DNA of 64,000 nucleotides from Termitidicoccus mucosus. Its GTDB lineage: Bacteria > Verrucomicrobiota > Verrucomicrobiia > Opitutales > Opitutaceae. Location: the NCBI RefSeq assembly GCF_038725785.1, contig NZ_CP109796.1, positions 5,022,001 to 5,086,000 on the forward strand, read 5' to 3'. Of the stretch, positions 1 through 8,289 are shown one piece after another (position 1 is the stretch's first letter; each line of letters starts with the position of its first letter). The notes under the pieces were generated by a model. The model worked only from the letters and a program-made list of their open reading frames with translations, was not told the origin of the DNA and did no database searches. The translations under genes were made by a program, and so were the position numbers.

Positions 1-106
1 CCGTCCGATTTACCGCGCGACCACCAACTACGGCCACTTCGGCAAGGACGGACTCCCGTGGGAGGCCACGAACAAGGCCGCCGCGCTCCGCAAGGCCGCG
101 AAGTAA
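1..106 (+). CDS. metK: S-adenosylmethionine synthetase, C-terminal end (partial)
   Basis: Only the last 34 codons are inside the window; the reading frame starts at base 2 and stops with TAA at 104-106. The tail contains [14 protein letters not shown] and LPWEATNKA, matching the conserved C-terminal end of bacterial MetK (PIYR-T-YGHFG, then a W-E--KA stretch). MetK makes S-adenosylmethionine from methionine and ATP in the cytoplasm. The gene sits just ahead of ahcY, which recycles the S-adenosylhomocysteine left after methyl transfer, so the two form a SAM-cycle pair. The gap to the preferred ahcY start is about 105 bases. The 5' part, including the catalytic core, is not visible. Confidence 0.85.
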   Translation, partial: RPIYRATTNYGHFGKDGLPWEATNKAAALRKAAK

Positions 107-137
107 CCGGATTCATAACGGAGCGGCGCTCCCAATC

Positions 138-188
138 GTTCCGAGCGAAGCGACATGCCCGCTCAATCGAAAATCGAGCGAAGCGACA
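138..188 (+). repeat. Short motif CGAGCGAAGCGACA, two copies before ahcY
   Basis: CGAGCGAAGCGACA occurs at 142-155 and again at 175-188. The first copy is part of an 18-base block, GTTCCGAGCGAAGCGACA at 138-155, which reappears on the opposite strand at 33380-33397 in a non-coding gap. The upstream ATG at 155 of the ahcY frame lies at the end of the first copy, which argues that this ATG comes from a repeat and is not the native start. Function unknown. Confidence 0.6.
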
Positions 189-211
189 TCCTCATCGAAA
201 ACAACATCATC

Positions 212-1645
212 ATGCCCGTCGAAAACTCTTCCAAAAAACAAAACGCCGACTTCCTCGTCCGTGACATCGCCCTCGCCGACTGGGGCCGCAAGGAAATCTC
301 CGTCGCCGAGCACGAGATGCCCGGCCTCATGAGCGTGCGCAAGAAATACGCCGCGCAAAAGCCGCTCGCGGGCGTGCGCGTCACCGGCTCGCTGCACATG
401 ACCATCCAGACCGCCGTGCTCATCGAGACCCTCAGGGAACTCGGCGCCGACGTCCGTTGGGCCTCGTGCAACATTTTTTCCACGCAGGACCACGCCGCCG
501 CCGCCATCGCCAAGGGCGGCACGCCCGTCTTTGCCTGGAAAGGCGAGACGCTCGAGGAATACTGGGAGCTCACCTACCGCGCCATCTCCTTCCCCGGTGG
601 CCAAGGCCCGCAGCTCGTCGTCGATGACGGCGGCGACGTCACCCTCCTCCTCCACAAAGGCTGCGAGCTCGCCGAAGGTAGTGACTGGGTGAATACACCG
701 TCCGCCTCGCACGAGGAGCAGGTCATCAAGGACCTCCTCAAGCGCGTGCACCAGGAGGACCCGCTCCGCTGGACCGCGCTCGCCCGGGACTGGCGCGGCG
801 TTTCCGAGGAAACCACCACGGGCGTCCACCGCCTCTACCAGATGCTGGAGCAAAACAAACTCCGCGTCCCCGCCATCAACGTCAACGACTCCGTCACCAA
901 GTCCAAGTTCGACAACCTCTACGGCTGCCGCGAATCGCTCGCCGACGGCCTCAAGCGCGCCACCGACGTGATGATCGCCGGCAAGGTCGCCTGCGTCTGC
1001 GGCTACGGCGACGTCGGCAAAGGCTGCGCGCACTCGCTGCGCGGCTTCGGCGCGCGCGTCATCGTCACCGAGATCGACCCCATCAACGCCCTGCAGGCCG
1101 CGATGGAAGGTTTCGAGGTCAACACCGTCGAAAGCACGCTCGGCGCCGCCGACATCTACGTGACCACGACCGGCAACCGCGACATCATCACGCTCGAGCA
1201 CATGCAGCGGATGAAGGACCAGGCCATCGTCTGCAACATCGGCCACTTCGACAACGAGATCCAGGTCGACCGCCTCTACAAGCTCCCCGGCGTGAAGCGC
1301 ACCACGATCAAGCCGCAATACGACCTCTTCACCTTCCCCGACGGCCGCGGCATCTACCTGCTCGCCGAAGGCCGCCTGGTGAACCTCGGCTGCGCGACCG
1401 GCCACCCGTCGTTCGTGATGTCGAACAGCTTCACCAACCAAGTCCTCGCCCAGATCGACCTCTGGCGGAACAAGGACACCTACAAGGTGGGCGTTTACCG
1501 CCTGCCCAAGCACCTCGACGAGGAGGTGGCGCGGCTGCACTTGGAAAAAATCGGCGTGAAGCTCACCAAGCTCACCCCCGCGCAGGCCGCCTACATCGGC
1601 GTGCCGGTCGAGGGCCCCTACAAGCCCGAGCATTACCGGTATTGA
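212..1645 (+). CDS. ahcY: Adenosylhomocysteinase
   Basis: Cytoplasmic NAD-dependent hydrolysis of S-adenosylhomocysteine to adenosine and homocysteine, completing the SAM cycle begun by metK just upstream. The protein carries the SAHase N-terminal signature region ([28 protein letters not shown]), the NAD-binding glycine motif GYGDVGKG at about residues 264-271, and ends in the conserved KPEHYRY tail. Length from the ATG at 212 is 477 residues, normal for long bacterial SAHases. The frame is open back to an ATG at 155, adding 19 residues that do not resemble the family and overlap a dispersed short repeat, so 212 is preferred. Neither start has a convincing Shine-Dalgarno sequence. No SAH riboswitch was recognised in the short gap after metK. 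Confidence 0.95.
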   Translation: MPVENSSKKQNADFLVRDIALADWGRKEISVAEHEMPGLMSVRKKYAAQKPLAGVRVTGSLHMTIQTAVLIETLRELGADVRWASCNIFSTQDHAAAAIAKGGTPVFAWKGETLEEYWELTYRAISFPGGQGPQLVVDDGGDVTLLLHKGCELAEGSDWVNTPSASHEEQVIKDLLKRVHQEDPLRWTALARDWRGVSEETTTGVHRLYQMLEQNKLRVPAINVNDSVTKSKFDNLYGCRESLADGLKRATDVMIAGKVACVCGYGDVGKGCAHSLRGFGARVIVTEIDPINALQAAMEGFEVNTVESTLGAADIYVTTTGNRDIITLEHMQRMKDQAIVCNIGHFDNEIQVDRLYKLPGVKRTTIKPQYDLFTFPDGRGIYLLAEGRLVNLGCATGHPSFVMSNSFTNQVLAQIDLWRNKDTYKVGVYRLPKHLDEEVARLHLEKIGVKLTKLTPAQAAYIGVPVEGPYKPEHYRY

Positions 1646-1648
1646 GTC

Positions 1649-1719
1649 ATGGAACGCGGACGGCCCGTCCGCACAGACAGCGCGGCGGCATCGTTGCGGG
1701 CGGGCCGCCCGCGTTCCAT
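1649..1719. repeat. Paired-hairpin inverted repeat (family A)
   Basis: Two 24-base arms, 1649-1672 and 1696-1719, are inverted copies of each other with two differences. Each arm also folds on itself with a 7-bp stem and 3-base loop: GCGGACG/CGTCCGC in the left arm and GCGGGCG/CGCCCGC in the right. The two base differences between arms pair with each other inside each small hairpin, so the local stems stay perfect. The element fills the gap between the converging 3' ends of ahcY and the XRE gene, where it could also act as a transcription barrier. Architecture resembles REP/REPIN elements. Confidence 0.8.
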
Positions 1720-1726
1720 AATCGCG

Positions 1727-1960
1727 TCAAAGATCCTCCGGTAGCATCAGCTCGTCCCACGGGCAGCCGATGCCGCGGCGCAGGCGCATGGCGGTGGTGA
1801 TGAGGATATTGGTCTCGCCCGCTTCGATGCGCTGCACCGTGCGTAAATTCAGGTCCGCCCGCTCGGCCAGCATCTCTTGTGTGATGTCACGCGACACCCG
1901 GGCCCGCCGCAAATTGCGGCCAAACCCCCTAAGTTTCTTGCTGGTGTTTGGTGCATCCAC
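1727..1960 (-). CDS. XRE-family helix-turn-helix transcriptional regulator
   Basis: A 77-residue DNA-binding protein consisting almost only of a Cro/C1-type helix-turn-helix: FGRNLRRARVSRDITQEMLAERADLNLRTVQRIEAGETN at about residues 13-51, cut here for reading as LRRARVSRDITQEMLAERA then LRTVQRIEAGETN. The start is GTG. It is divergent from the outer-membrane barrel gene at 2050, and three TGCCGTAA octamers lie in the 90-base gap. That arrangement suggests it represses its own transcription and that of its neighbour. No effector domain is present, so regulation would be by protein level or a partner. Confidence 0.85.
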   Translation of the reverse strand: MDAPNTSKKLRGFGRNLRRARVSRDITQEMLAERADLNLRTVQRIEAGETNILITTAMRLRRGIGCPWDELMLPEDL

Positions 1961-1971
1961 TGCGGCGTATC

Positions 1972-2015
1972 ATGCCGTAAATAACTCTTGAGCGTTACGG
2001 CATAATCTGCCGTAA
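1972..2015. promoter_or_regulatory. Predicted operator: three TGCCGTAA octamers
   Basis: TGCCGTAA occurs at 1973-1980, inverted (TTACGGCA) at 1995-2002, and direct again at 2008-2015. The first two form an inverted repeat with 9-base arms (1972-1980 and 1995-2003). They sit between the GTG start of the XRE gene and the divergent barrel gene. An inverted pair plus a third half-site at a divergent promoter next to an HTH gene is the usual layout of an autoregulatory operator. That the XRE protein binds it is inference. Confidence 0.7.
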
Positions 2016-2049
2016 AATGAATGCGTGCCACAAACCCATGGCAAAAAAC

Positions 2050-2733
2050 ATGAACCACAAAAGAACATCGAAATACCTGTTCGCGGCCCTGCTGGCCGCC
2101 GGTCTCGCCTTCGCGTCAATCGCGCGGGCCCAAAACGGGCGCGAGACATCTCTCGCCGTTCCCAAGGCGAGGGGGGCCAACCTGTTCCTCTCCGTCGGCC
2201 CCACCTACATGAATGCAAAATCCGCCGAGGCGAACTCCGGCACGGATGACGTGGATCTCTATGGCGCCCTCGTCGGCTTCGGCTGGCGCATAGACCAATG
2301 GAACAAAATCCAAGTTGAGGTTGGCGTCCTCGCCGGCTCGGAATCATACACTTATTATTCTGGCGGATACTACGGTGGCGTGTCTTCGCTCAATCTCGAT
2401 TACGTTGTAGTGCCCGAGCTGTTCACCTACAGCGTCTGCATTCCGCTTGCCCCAAGCAGGCGATGCGAGCTTCGCATCTCGCCCTCCATCGGCGGGGCCT
2501 ATATCTTCACGGATTACAAATACGATTCGCCTTCCTATTGGATGACTGCGACCGATTCCGACATCGCCATTGCCGCCGGCATCGGCGTCGGCCTGACCAT
2601 CCACGTGAGCCAGCGGATGTTTCTCGACATTGGCTACCGTTACCTGCGCGTTGGAAAAACCGAATACAACTGGGGCAGCTTGGATGCCATCAACACACAC
2701 TCGCTGGCCTTCCTGGTCGGCTGGAAGTTCTGA
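2050..2733 (+). CDS. Outer-membrane beta-barrel protein
   Basis: About 227 residues from the ATG at 2050, beginning with a positively charged start and a hydrophobic signal peptide (YLFAALLAAGLAFASIARAQ). The mature part has alternating aromatic/glycine strands (FLSVGPTYM, ALVGFGWRI, SLNLDYVVVPELFTY, GYRYLRVG) and ends in a terminal phenylalanine (LVGWKF), the C-terminal signal for BAM-mediated insertion. The size fits an 8-10 strand OmpA/OmpW-like barrel, but no specific family was recognised. In-frame ATGs also exist at 2017 and 2038; 2050 is chosen because the signal peptide starts there and the 2017 ATG abuts the predicted operator. It probably answers to the divergent XRE regulator. Confidence 0.75.
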   Translation: MNHKRTSKYLFAALLAAGLAFASIARAQNGRETSLAVPKARGANLFLSVGPTYMNAKSAEANSGTDDVDLYGALVGFGWRIDQWNKIQVEVGVLAGSESYTYYSGGYYGGVSSLNLDYVVVPELFTYSVCIPLAPSRRCELRISPSIGGAYIFTDYKYDSPSYWMTATDSDIAIAAGIGVGLTIHVSQRMFLDIGYRYLRVGKTEYNWGSLDAINTHSLAFLVGWKF

Positions 2734-2822
2734 CATCGGTCCTTCATTTTCCGAGCCGGTTTCCGTATGGAGACCGGCCCGGGGCAAACTCATCCTTTGG
2801 ACCCTCACCGTAATCTCTCACG

Positions 2823-3416
2823 ATGAAATCAACCCTTAAAAAATTTTTCATTCCCACCCTGTTCGTTTCGATATCGTTGCTGTTCTCTGCCTGCGCGACG
2901 CATATCAAGATATCGAATACAATGAATCCGCCGCCGGGCGAGGCATTCTCAAATTTCACCGCTTTCGCGATGAAGCCGGTCACGCTGGCATCCCGCTATG
3001 CCAACAACGACACCAACGAGAAGGCGCTCGTGAAGATTCAGGAAAACCTGTCGTTGGTCATGGAGCCGACAATAACCAACTGGAATCACATCGGGGCGAC
3101 AAAAGGAGGGACGCAGCGCACGCTGGTCATCACCCCCGTGGTGTCCGAAATCAAGTTCATCGGCGGCGCGGCGCGCTTCTGGGTCGGTCCGGCGGCGGGC
3201 AGCTCGGCGGTTATCATGCGTGTGACCATCACGGAAAAAGAAACCGGCAAAACGATTGCCACCCCCGAGTTTTACTCATCCGCGGGCGCGTGGAGCGGGT
3301 CTTGGACAATCGGAGGCACCGACAATGCCATGCTTGGGAGAATCGCAACCAGGGTGACCGATTATCTTATCAAAAACTACGCATCGCCTGTCGGTGGCCC
3401 CACTGGCTCGCAATAG
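2823..3416 (+). CDS. Lipoprotein, DUF4410-like
   Basis: A 197-residue protein with a type II signal peptide: charged start, hydrophobic core, and lipobox LFSAC with the modified cysteine at residue 24. The mature part resembles the DUF4410 type: a conserved MKPV start, a long helix with KALVKIQENL, TLVITPVVSEIKF, a glycine/alanine-rich GGAARFWVGPAAGSS segment, and a helix ending in KNY. Proteins of this type are small periplasmic lipoproteins of unknown role. It lies 89 bases behind the barrel gene on the same strand and could share its transcript. The domain name is from recall of motif order, not from a search. Confidence 0.65.
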   Translation: MKSTLKKFFIPTLFVSISLLFSACATHIKISNTMNPPPGEAFSNFTAFAMKPVTLASRYANNDTNEKALVKIQENLSLVMEPTITNWNHIGATKGGTQRTLVITPVVSEIKFIGGAARFWVGPAAGSSAVIMRVTITEKETGKTIATPEFYSSAGAWSGSWTIGGTDNAMLGRIATRVTDYLIKNYASPVGGPTGSQ

Positions 3417-3461
3417 GATATTCCCAATGGAGGCTGATTCAAAGCGCATGTAGTGGATTGG

Positions 3462-3519
3462 CCTCGTGGCGCGTCAGCGCGGCGGGTGGGGCAGCACGAA
3501 GGTGTCCTTCGTGCGCACG
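3462..3519 (+). repeat. 58-bp direct repeat, copy 1 (downstream of creD)
   Basis: This segment matches 5084-5141 base for base except for two T/C changes, with no gaps. Its core is a perfect 9-bp hairpin with a 3-base loop, GCACGAAGG/CCTTCGTGC at 3494-3514. Copy 2 lies inside the 3' end of the flavin reductase-like gene, where it encodes VRTKDTFVLPRPPR and the stop codon. Copy 1 lies just past the creD stop and is non-coding. It may act as a terminator-like structure for creD. Confidence 0.85.
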
Positions 3520-3529
3520 CCCCCGCCCG

Positions 3530-4978
3530 TCATCGCAAGGGCGGCGGCCCGCCCGCCGGGGGGATCGTGTTTTCGCCCCGTCCCGCGTGATCGCCGCCGC
3601 CGGCAGGGGATGCTGTTTCCGATGTCGGCGCGGAGCGCAGGTTGCGCGTCGCATACATCACCACGCCCAGCATGACAAACAGCGCCGCGGTCCCGGCCAG
3701 CAGCGAGAAGTCCTCCATGCGCAGCACGAAATACAGATAGGCGTAAACCCCGCCGAGCAGCCCCGCCGTGGCGAGCGCGCGGCGCCCGCTTCGCAATATG
3801 CGCCGGCAGTAGAGCCCGATCATCGCCGTCGAGGCCGCGCCCGCCATCGCATACGCCGCGCCGAAGGCGAGAAATTCCGCCAATGCCAGCAGCGACAGGA
3901 AAAACAGGCACAATGCCGCGCCGGTCAGCAGGTAATTGAGCCCGTTCAGATGCAGGCCGCAGGTGGCCTCGAACAGAAAGAAAACCGTGAACACCAGCGC
4001 CACGAACAGCACGCCGTGCTTGATGGCGCGCTCGACGGTGCGGTAGGAATCGACCGCGGGCTGCATGCGCACGCCGAACGACGGCTCGGACAGCGAGCGG
4101 AAGGAGACCTCGCCCGCCCCCGACCATTGCTGGGGAAACGAGCGCCCGTAAAGCGACGCCTCCCACTCGGCCTCGAAACCGTCCGGCCCCACCTCGCGTT
4201 TCACCGGCAGCGCCGCGCCCATGAAGCTCGGGTCGGGCCAGGACGAGGCCAGCCGCATCGTGGTGCCGCGCCCGAGCGGGGCCGCCGTGAACGAGCCGCT
4301 GCCGTTGAGCGTGAGATCGAGCGAGAAGGCCGCCCCGGCGGCGGCCTCGCCGGGCAGGGCATGCACGCCGGCCTCGGCGCCGCCGAGCGCCGCGCCGGGC
4401 TGCATCGGCACGGAAGCTCCGCCCCAGTCGAGCGTGAGCGCCCCGCGGACGCCGCGCAGATCGGTGATGGCAAAACACACGCGGGCGCGCTCCCATTGCG
4501 GTTTGACGGACTTCAGCCCGGTGAAGGCGAAATCCGGCGGCGCGAAACTTCCCGACACCCGCAGCGCGGCCGAGTAAACGTGCGCGGCGTGGATGCCGCG
4601 TTTGCGCAGCGAAGGCGCAAGCTCGCCGGTGATGTCGAGCCGTTCCGGCAGAAAAAACGCCTCGGCGGCGACTTCCTGCACGCTTTTTTGCAGCACGCGC
4701 CGGTCGCCCGCGAACACCCATTCGTCCGTGGCGACCTGATGCGTGTAGGGCACGACGAGCACCGGCCCGATGATTTCCTGCGAGCGGCCCCACGGTTCGG
4801 TAATGGAATCCACGGCTTCGTGGTAGCGCATCTGCCGCTCATCGAGGGTGGAGCGCACCATGGAAAGCGGGATGAGCAGCAAAAGGGCGAAAAAGATCGC
4901 TCCGCAGACTTTGAACACGAACACGCGGCGGCGCAGCCAGTTGCGCGCAGCCGCGATGATGTCTTGGGATGGATTCAT
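3530..4978 (-). CDS. creD: Inner-membrane protein CreD
   Basis: 482 residues from the ATG at 4978. It shows the CreD plan: a short cytoplasmic start, one transmembrane helix (VFKVCGAIFFALLLLIPLSM), then ERQMRYHEAVDSITEPWG, a large periplasmic beta-rich region with the conserved GPVLVVPY motif, the SYRTVERAIKHGVLFVALVF entry helix, and a C-terminal bundle of five or six membrane helices. CreD is an envelope protein, in enterobacteria a member of the CreBC regulon, and affects beta-lactam response; its biochemical role is unclear. No creBC two-component genes are adjacent. An upstream in-frame ATG at 5011 adds 11 residues. The C-terminal tail is unusually Gly/Pro-rich. Confidence 0.9.
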   Translation of the reverse strand: MNPSQDIIAAARNWLRRRVFVFKVCGAIFFALLLLIPLSMVRSTLDERQMRYHEAVDSITEPWGRSQEIIGPVLVVPYTHQVATDEWVFAGDRRVLQKSVQEVAAEAFFLPERLDITGELAPSLRKRGIHAAHVYSAALRVSGSFAPPDFAFTGLKSVKPQWERARVCFAITDLRGVRGALTLDWGGASVPMQPGAALGGAEAGVHALPGEAAAGAAFSLDLTLNGSGSFTAAPLGRGTTMRLASSWPDPSFMGAALPVKREVGPDGFEAEWEASLYGRSFPQQWSGAGEVSFRSLSEPSFGVRMQPAVDSYRTVERAIKHGVLFVALVFTVFFLFEATCGLHLNGLNYLLTGAALCLFFLSLLALAEFLAFGAAYAMAGAASTAMIGLYCRRILRSGRRALATAGLLGGVYAYLYFVLRMEDFSLLAGTAALFVMLGVVMYATRNLRSAPTSETASPAGGGDHAGRGENTIPPAGGPPPLR

Positions 4979-5083
4979 GCCGGCGAGTCTGGCGAATCCG
5001 CGTGAAGCCATGATGAAGCCGCCATGAAATCCCGATGAATTCGGCGGCGCGCGGCTGCTTTCGCCGGTCTTTCAGGCCGCAAT

Positions 5084-5141
5084 CCTCGCGGCGCGTCAGC
5101 GCGGCGGGCGGGGCAGCACGAAGGTGTCCTTCGTGCGCACG
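5084..5141 (+). repeat. 58-bp direct repeat, copy 2 (3' end of flavin reductase gene)
   Basis: Second copy of the 58-bp repeat at 3462-3519, 1622 bases away, two substitutions. Here it spans the last 14 codons and stop of the flavin reductase-like gene on the minus strand and the bases just after it. The GCACGAAGG/CCTTCGTGC hairpin is therefore inside coding sequence. Confidence 0.85.
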
Positions 5142-5707
5142 AAAACCTCGCCGCCCATGCGTCCGACAAGGTCCAGCTTCGCCGCGTCGGGCCAGCCGTC
5201 CGCGCCGATGACGGCATCGTCCACATACAGGGACACGATCACGCCGATGACGATGTTGGCCGCCCCGGGACCCTCGCCGACCGGCACGATGGAGTGGCGT
5301 TTGCATTCGAACGCGACCGGCGCGGCGGCGACGCGCGGCGGGGCGACCTTGACGGAGGGCGTGGGCGCGATATCGAATTTTTCGAACTCGCTCTCGCCGT
5401 AGGGCAGCAGCGTGCCGGTGGCGTTCATCTGCGCGGCGAGCGCCTCAGGCACGAGGTTCACCACAAACTCGCCGGTCGCCTCCACGTTGCGCACGGTGTC
5501 CTTTTTCGAGCCGTCGCGGGTGTTGACCGCCACGAACAGGAGCGACGGCGGCACGGAGGTGACGCCTTGGAAGAAGCTGAATGGCGCGAGGTTGGTTTTT
5601 CCGTCGGCTGACACGGTGGACACCCATGCGATGGGACGCGGGGTGATGGTGCTGGTCATCCAGTGGTAGGCATCGCGGGACTTGAGGGAGGCGAGATCGA
5701 TGAGCAT
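5096..5707 (-). CDS. Flavin reductase-like, FMN-binding protein
   Basis: 203 residues from the ATG at 5707. The fold and motifs match the flavin reductase-like domain: DAYHWMTSTITPRPIAWVST near the N-terminus, then GKTNLAPFSFFQGVTSVPP, DTVRNVEATGEFVVNL, and ECKRHSIVPVGEG with VIGVIVSLYVDD. TPRPIAWVST with NLAPFSFF is typical of the subgroup of DIM6/NTAB-type FMN proteins that reduce flavin or act as oxidoreductases of unknown substrate. The frame is open for a further 91 codons upstream, but that stretch is basic and unlike the family, so it is excluded. The last 14 codons coincide with a 58-bp repeat also found after creD. Confidence 0.85.
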   Translation of the reverse strand: MLIDLASLKSRDAYHWMTSTITPRPIAWVSTVSADGKTNLAPFSFFQGVTSVPPSLLFVAVNTRDGSKKDTVRNVEATGEFVVNLVPEALAAQMNATGTLLPYGESEFEKFDIAPTPSVKVAPPRVAAAPVAFECKRHSIVPVGEGPGAANIVIGVIVSLYVDDAVIGADGWPDAAKLDLVGRMGGEVFVRTKDTFVLPRPPR

Positions 5708-5982
5708 ATCATGAAAACTCTGCGCCGCGCGCCGTGCCGGGGCAAGGTCGCAATGGCGCGAGGCGTCAACCGACCGCCCGGTCTTCCCTCCATTTGCGCA
5801 GGCGGGGGCGCGTGTCTTGCGGCGCGTATAAATTATTCCCAATCGCCGTGTTTTGCGGCCAGAAGATCGCCTCTTCCGTTTTTGGGATGGCGGGACTTGT
5901 CCAATAAAATTCGGATGGCATCGCCGCTCAGGTTGCTTCAGCCATGATTTTGCACATCCTTTTCCGCAACACGCATCCATTC

Positions 5983-8145
5983 ATGATTCGCCGCCTTTTC
6001 CTCCATTTTATCTGTTTGCCCGCCATCGCGCTGCTTGCGTTGGCCGCCGCGCCCGGCGCCCGCGCGCAAGTCCGGGCCTCGCTCGTGTCCGCCGATGCAT
6101 CCGTGCAGCCGGGGCGAGCCTTCACCGTCGCGCTCAAGCTCGAGCACCAGCCGCACTGGCACACGTATTGGATCAACGCCGGCACCGGCTACCCGACCTC
6201 GCTCGCCTGGGAACTGCCCGAGGGCTGGCAGGCGGGCGACATCCGCTGGCCCGTGCCCATTGTCATCAAGGATCACACCGGCACCGTGACCGGCAACGGC
6301 TACGAAGCCATCACGCTGCTGCCCGTCACGCTCACGCCGCCGAAAGACCTCAAGCCCGGCGAAACCGTCACCTTGCGCGCGAAAGCCGACTGGCTCATGT
6401 GCGCCGATGTCTGCGTGCCCGGCGACGCGACCGTCACGCTGACCTTGCCCGTGAGCACCGCCGCGCCCGCGCCGGATGCCGTCGTCACCGCCGCGCTCGC
6501 CGCCACGCCGATGCCGCGGGCGCCCGACGGCTGGCGCGTGTCCGCGACGCGCCACACCGGCGAAAAGACGGTCGCGCTCGCCTTCGCCGCCGAAAAAAAC
6601 AAAGCCGCCGCGCCCGCGCTCGCGACGCTCTCACCGCATTTTTTCAGCATCGACGCGCTCATCCAATACGACCAGCCCCAGACCGTGATGACGGGCGAGG
6701 CGGGCGCGGTCGTCACGTTCACCCTTCCCGTTTCCGATGCCTACGAGGGCGACGGCGCGCGGCTGGCCGGGGTGCTCGCGTATGACCGCGACGGCGCGCG
6801 GCATGGCTTCATCATCGACGTGCCTATCCAAAACGGAGCGGCGGCGTCCTCGCCGCCGAATCGGAGCGACGGCGGGGACGCCGCCGCCCCGGCGGACGCG
6901 TCCGCCAGTGCCTCCGCCGGATTCGTGGGCACGCTCTTCCTCGCGTTTCTCGGCGGGCTGGTGCTGAACCTCATGCCGTGCGTGTTTCCCGTGCTCGGGA
7001 TAAAAATCCTCGGTTTCGTCAACCAGGCCGGGGCCGACCGCCGCAAGGTCACGCTGCACGGCGTGGCGTTCACCGCCGGCGTGCTCGTCTCGTTCTGGCT
7101 GCTCGCGGGACTGCTGCTCGTGCTGCGCGCGGGCGGGCAGCAACTCGGCTGGGGTTTTCAACTCCAGTCGCCCTCGTTCGTGTTTTGCATGGCGGTGTTC
7201 ATGCTCGTGTTCGCGCTCAACATGAGCGGCCTTTTCGAAGTCGGCCTGTCCGCGACCGGCGTCGGCGGGCAGTTGCAATCGAAAAACGGCTACACCGGCT
7301 CGTTCTTCACCGGCGCGCTGGCCGTGCTCGTCGCCACGCCGTGCAGCGCGCCCTTCCTCGCGCCCGCGCTCGGCGCCGCGCTCGCGCTCAGCGCGGGCGA
7401 GTCCGTGCTCGTTTTCACCGCCATCGCCATCGGCCTCTCGGCGCCTTACCTGCTGCTCTCGATTTTCCCCGGGGCGGTGAAATTCCTGCCGCGTCCCGGC
7501 GCGTGGATGGAGACGTTCAAGCAGCTCATGTCCTTCCTGCTTTACGCGACGGTCGGGGCGCTGCTCTGGGTGCTCGCCGCGCAGACGGCGGACAGCGATT
7601 ACGCGCTGCTCTGGGTTTTGTTTGGCTTTGTCCTCGTCGCGATGGCGGCCTGGGTTTACGGACGCTTCGGGCAACCCTACGGAAGAAAGCCGGCGCGCCG
7701 TGCCGCCGGCCATGCGGCCGCGCTCGTGCTCCTTGCCGGGGGCGTGTGGCTCGGCTGGCCGAAATCTCCCGCCGACGAACCCGCCGCCGGTGCGGCGGGC
7801 GCACCGCAGGTCACGTGGGAAAAATGGACCCCCGACGCCGTCGCCGCCGCGCGGGCCGCGGGCAAGACCGTGTATGTCGATTTCACCGCGCGCTGGTGCG
7901 CCACCTGCCAGACGAACAAGCTGCTCGTTTTCAAATCCGAGGAGGTGCTGCGCCACTTCAACGACAACGGCATCGTCACGCTCAAGGCCGACTGGACGAC
8001 CCGCGATCCGCAAATCACCGCCGAACTCGCGAAGCACAACCGCGCCGCCGTGCCCTTCAACCTCGTTTACAAGCCCGGCCAGCCTGAGCCTCTCGCGCTT
8101 CCCGAAATCCTCACCCCGGGCATCGTGCTGGAGGCGGTGCGGTGA
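5983..8145 (+). CDS. dsbD: Thiol:disulfide interchange protein DsbD
   Basis: About 720 residues from the ATG at 5983, with signal peptide (FLHFICLPAIALLALAAAPG). Order: periplasmic N-terminal domain including the redox pair in MCADVCVPGD, an eight-helix transmembrane domain with the two membrane cysteines in LMPCVFPV (Cys333) and ATPCSAPF (Cys454), and a C-terminal thioredoxin-like domain with RWCATC (Cys639-Cys642). DsbD moves electrons from cytoplasmic thioredoxin across the inner membrane to periplasmic disulfide-isomerase and cytochrome c maturation proteins. All three cysteine pairs are visible, so the protein should be functional. An upstream in-frame ATG at 5944 adds 13 residues before the signal peptide. 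Confidence 0.93.
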   Translation: MIRRLFLHFICLPAIALLALAAAPGARAQVRASLVSADASVQPGRAFTVALKLEHQPHWHTYWINAGTGYPTSLAWELPEGWQAGDIRWPVPIVIKDHTGTVTGNGYEAITLLPVTLTPPKDLKPGETVTLRAKADWLMCADVCVPGDATVTLTLPVSTAAPAPDAVVTAALAATPMPRAPDGWRVSATRHTGEKTVALAFAAEKNKAAAPALATLSPHFFSIDALIQYDQPQTVMTGEAGAVVTFTLPVSDAYEGDGARLAGVLAYDRDGARHGFIIDVPIQNGAAASSPPNRSDGGDAAAPADASASASAGFVGTLFLAFLGGLVLNLMPCVFPVLGIKILGFVNQAGADRRKVTLHGVAFTAGVLVSFWLLAGLLLVLRAGGQQLGWGFQLQSPSFVFCMAVFMLVFALNMSGLFEVGLSATGVGGQLQSKNGYTGSFFTGALAVLVATPCSAPFLAPALGAALALSAGESVLVFTAIAIGLSAPYLLLSIFPGAVKFLPRPGAWMETFKQLMSFLLYATVGALLWVLAAQTADSDYALLWVLFGFVLVAMAAWVYGRFGQPYGRKPARRAAGHAAALVLLAGGVWLGWPKSPADEPAAGAAGAPQVTWEKWTPDAVAAARAAGKTVYVDFTARWCATCQTNKLLVFKSEEVLRHFNDNGIVTLKADWTTRDPQITAELAKHNRAAVPFNLVYKPGQPEPLALPEILTPGIVLEAVR

Positions 8146-8289
8146 CGGCGCGCTTCGCGCGCAAATCCCAAATCCCAATGGCCAAATCCCAAAAAAATTC
8201 CAAAGCCCGAAACTCCAAAAAAACAAAGACCGCGCCGGCGCGGTGGAGTGAGAAATCGGCCGCTCCCCAATGAAAATCACCCTTTGCTT

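Noticed and set aside
107-211. SAH riboswitch before ahcY
   Set aside because: The gap is only about 105 bases and I could not build the conserved pseudoknot core; part of it is dispersed repeat.
113-1633. Long minus-strand open frame (506 codons) opposite ahcY
   Set aside because: Mirror frame of a GC-rich gene; the plus-strand protein is a clear SAHase and the minus translation is rich in Asp/Val/His without any domain.
3290-5005. 571-codon plus-strand frame across creD
   Set aside because: Composition is Arg/Gln-rich as expected from the reverse of a membrane-protein gene; CreD motifs on the minus strand are clear.
8160-8230. Short AAATCCCA repeats as a regulatory array
   Set aside because: Irregular, low-complexity spacer of the kind common between genes in this lineage; no symmetry or fixed spacing.
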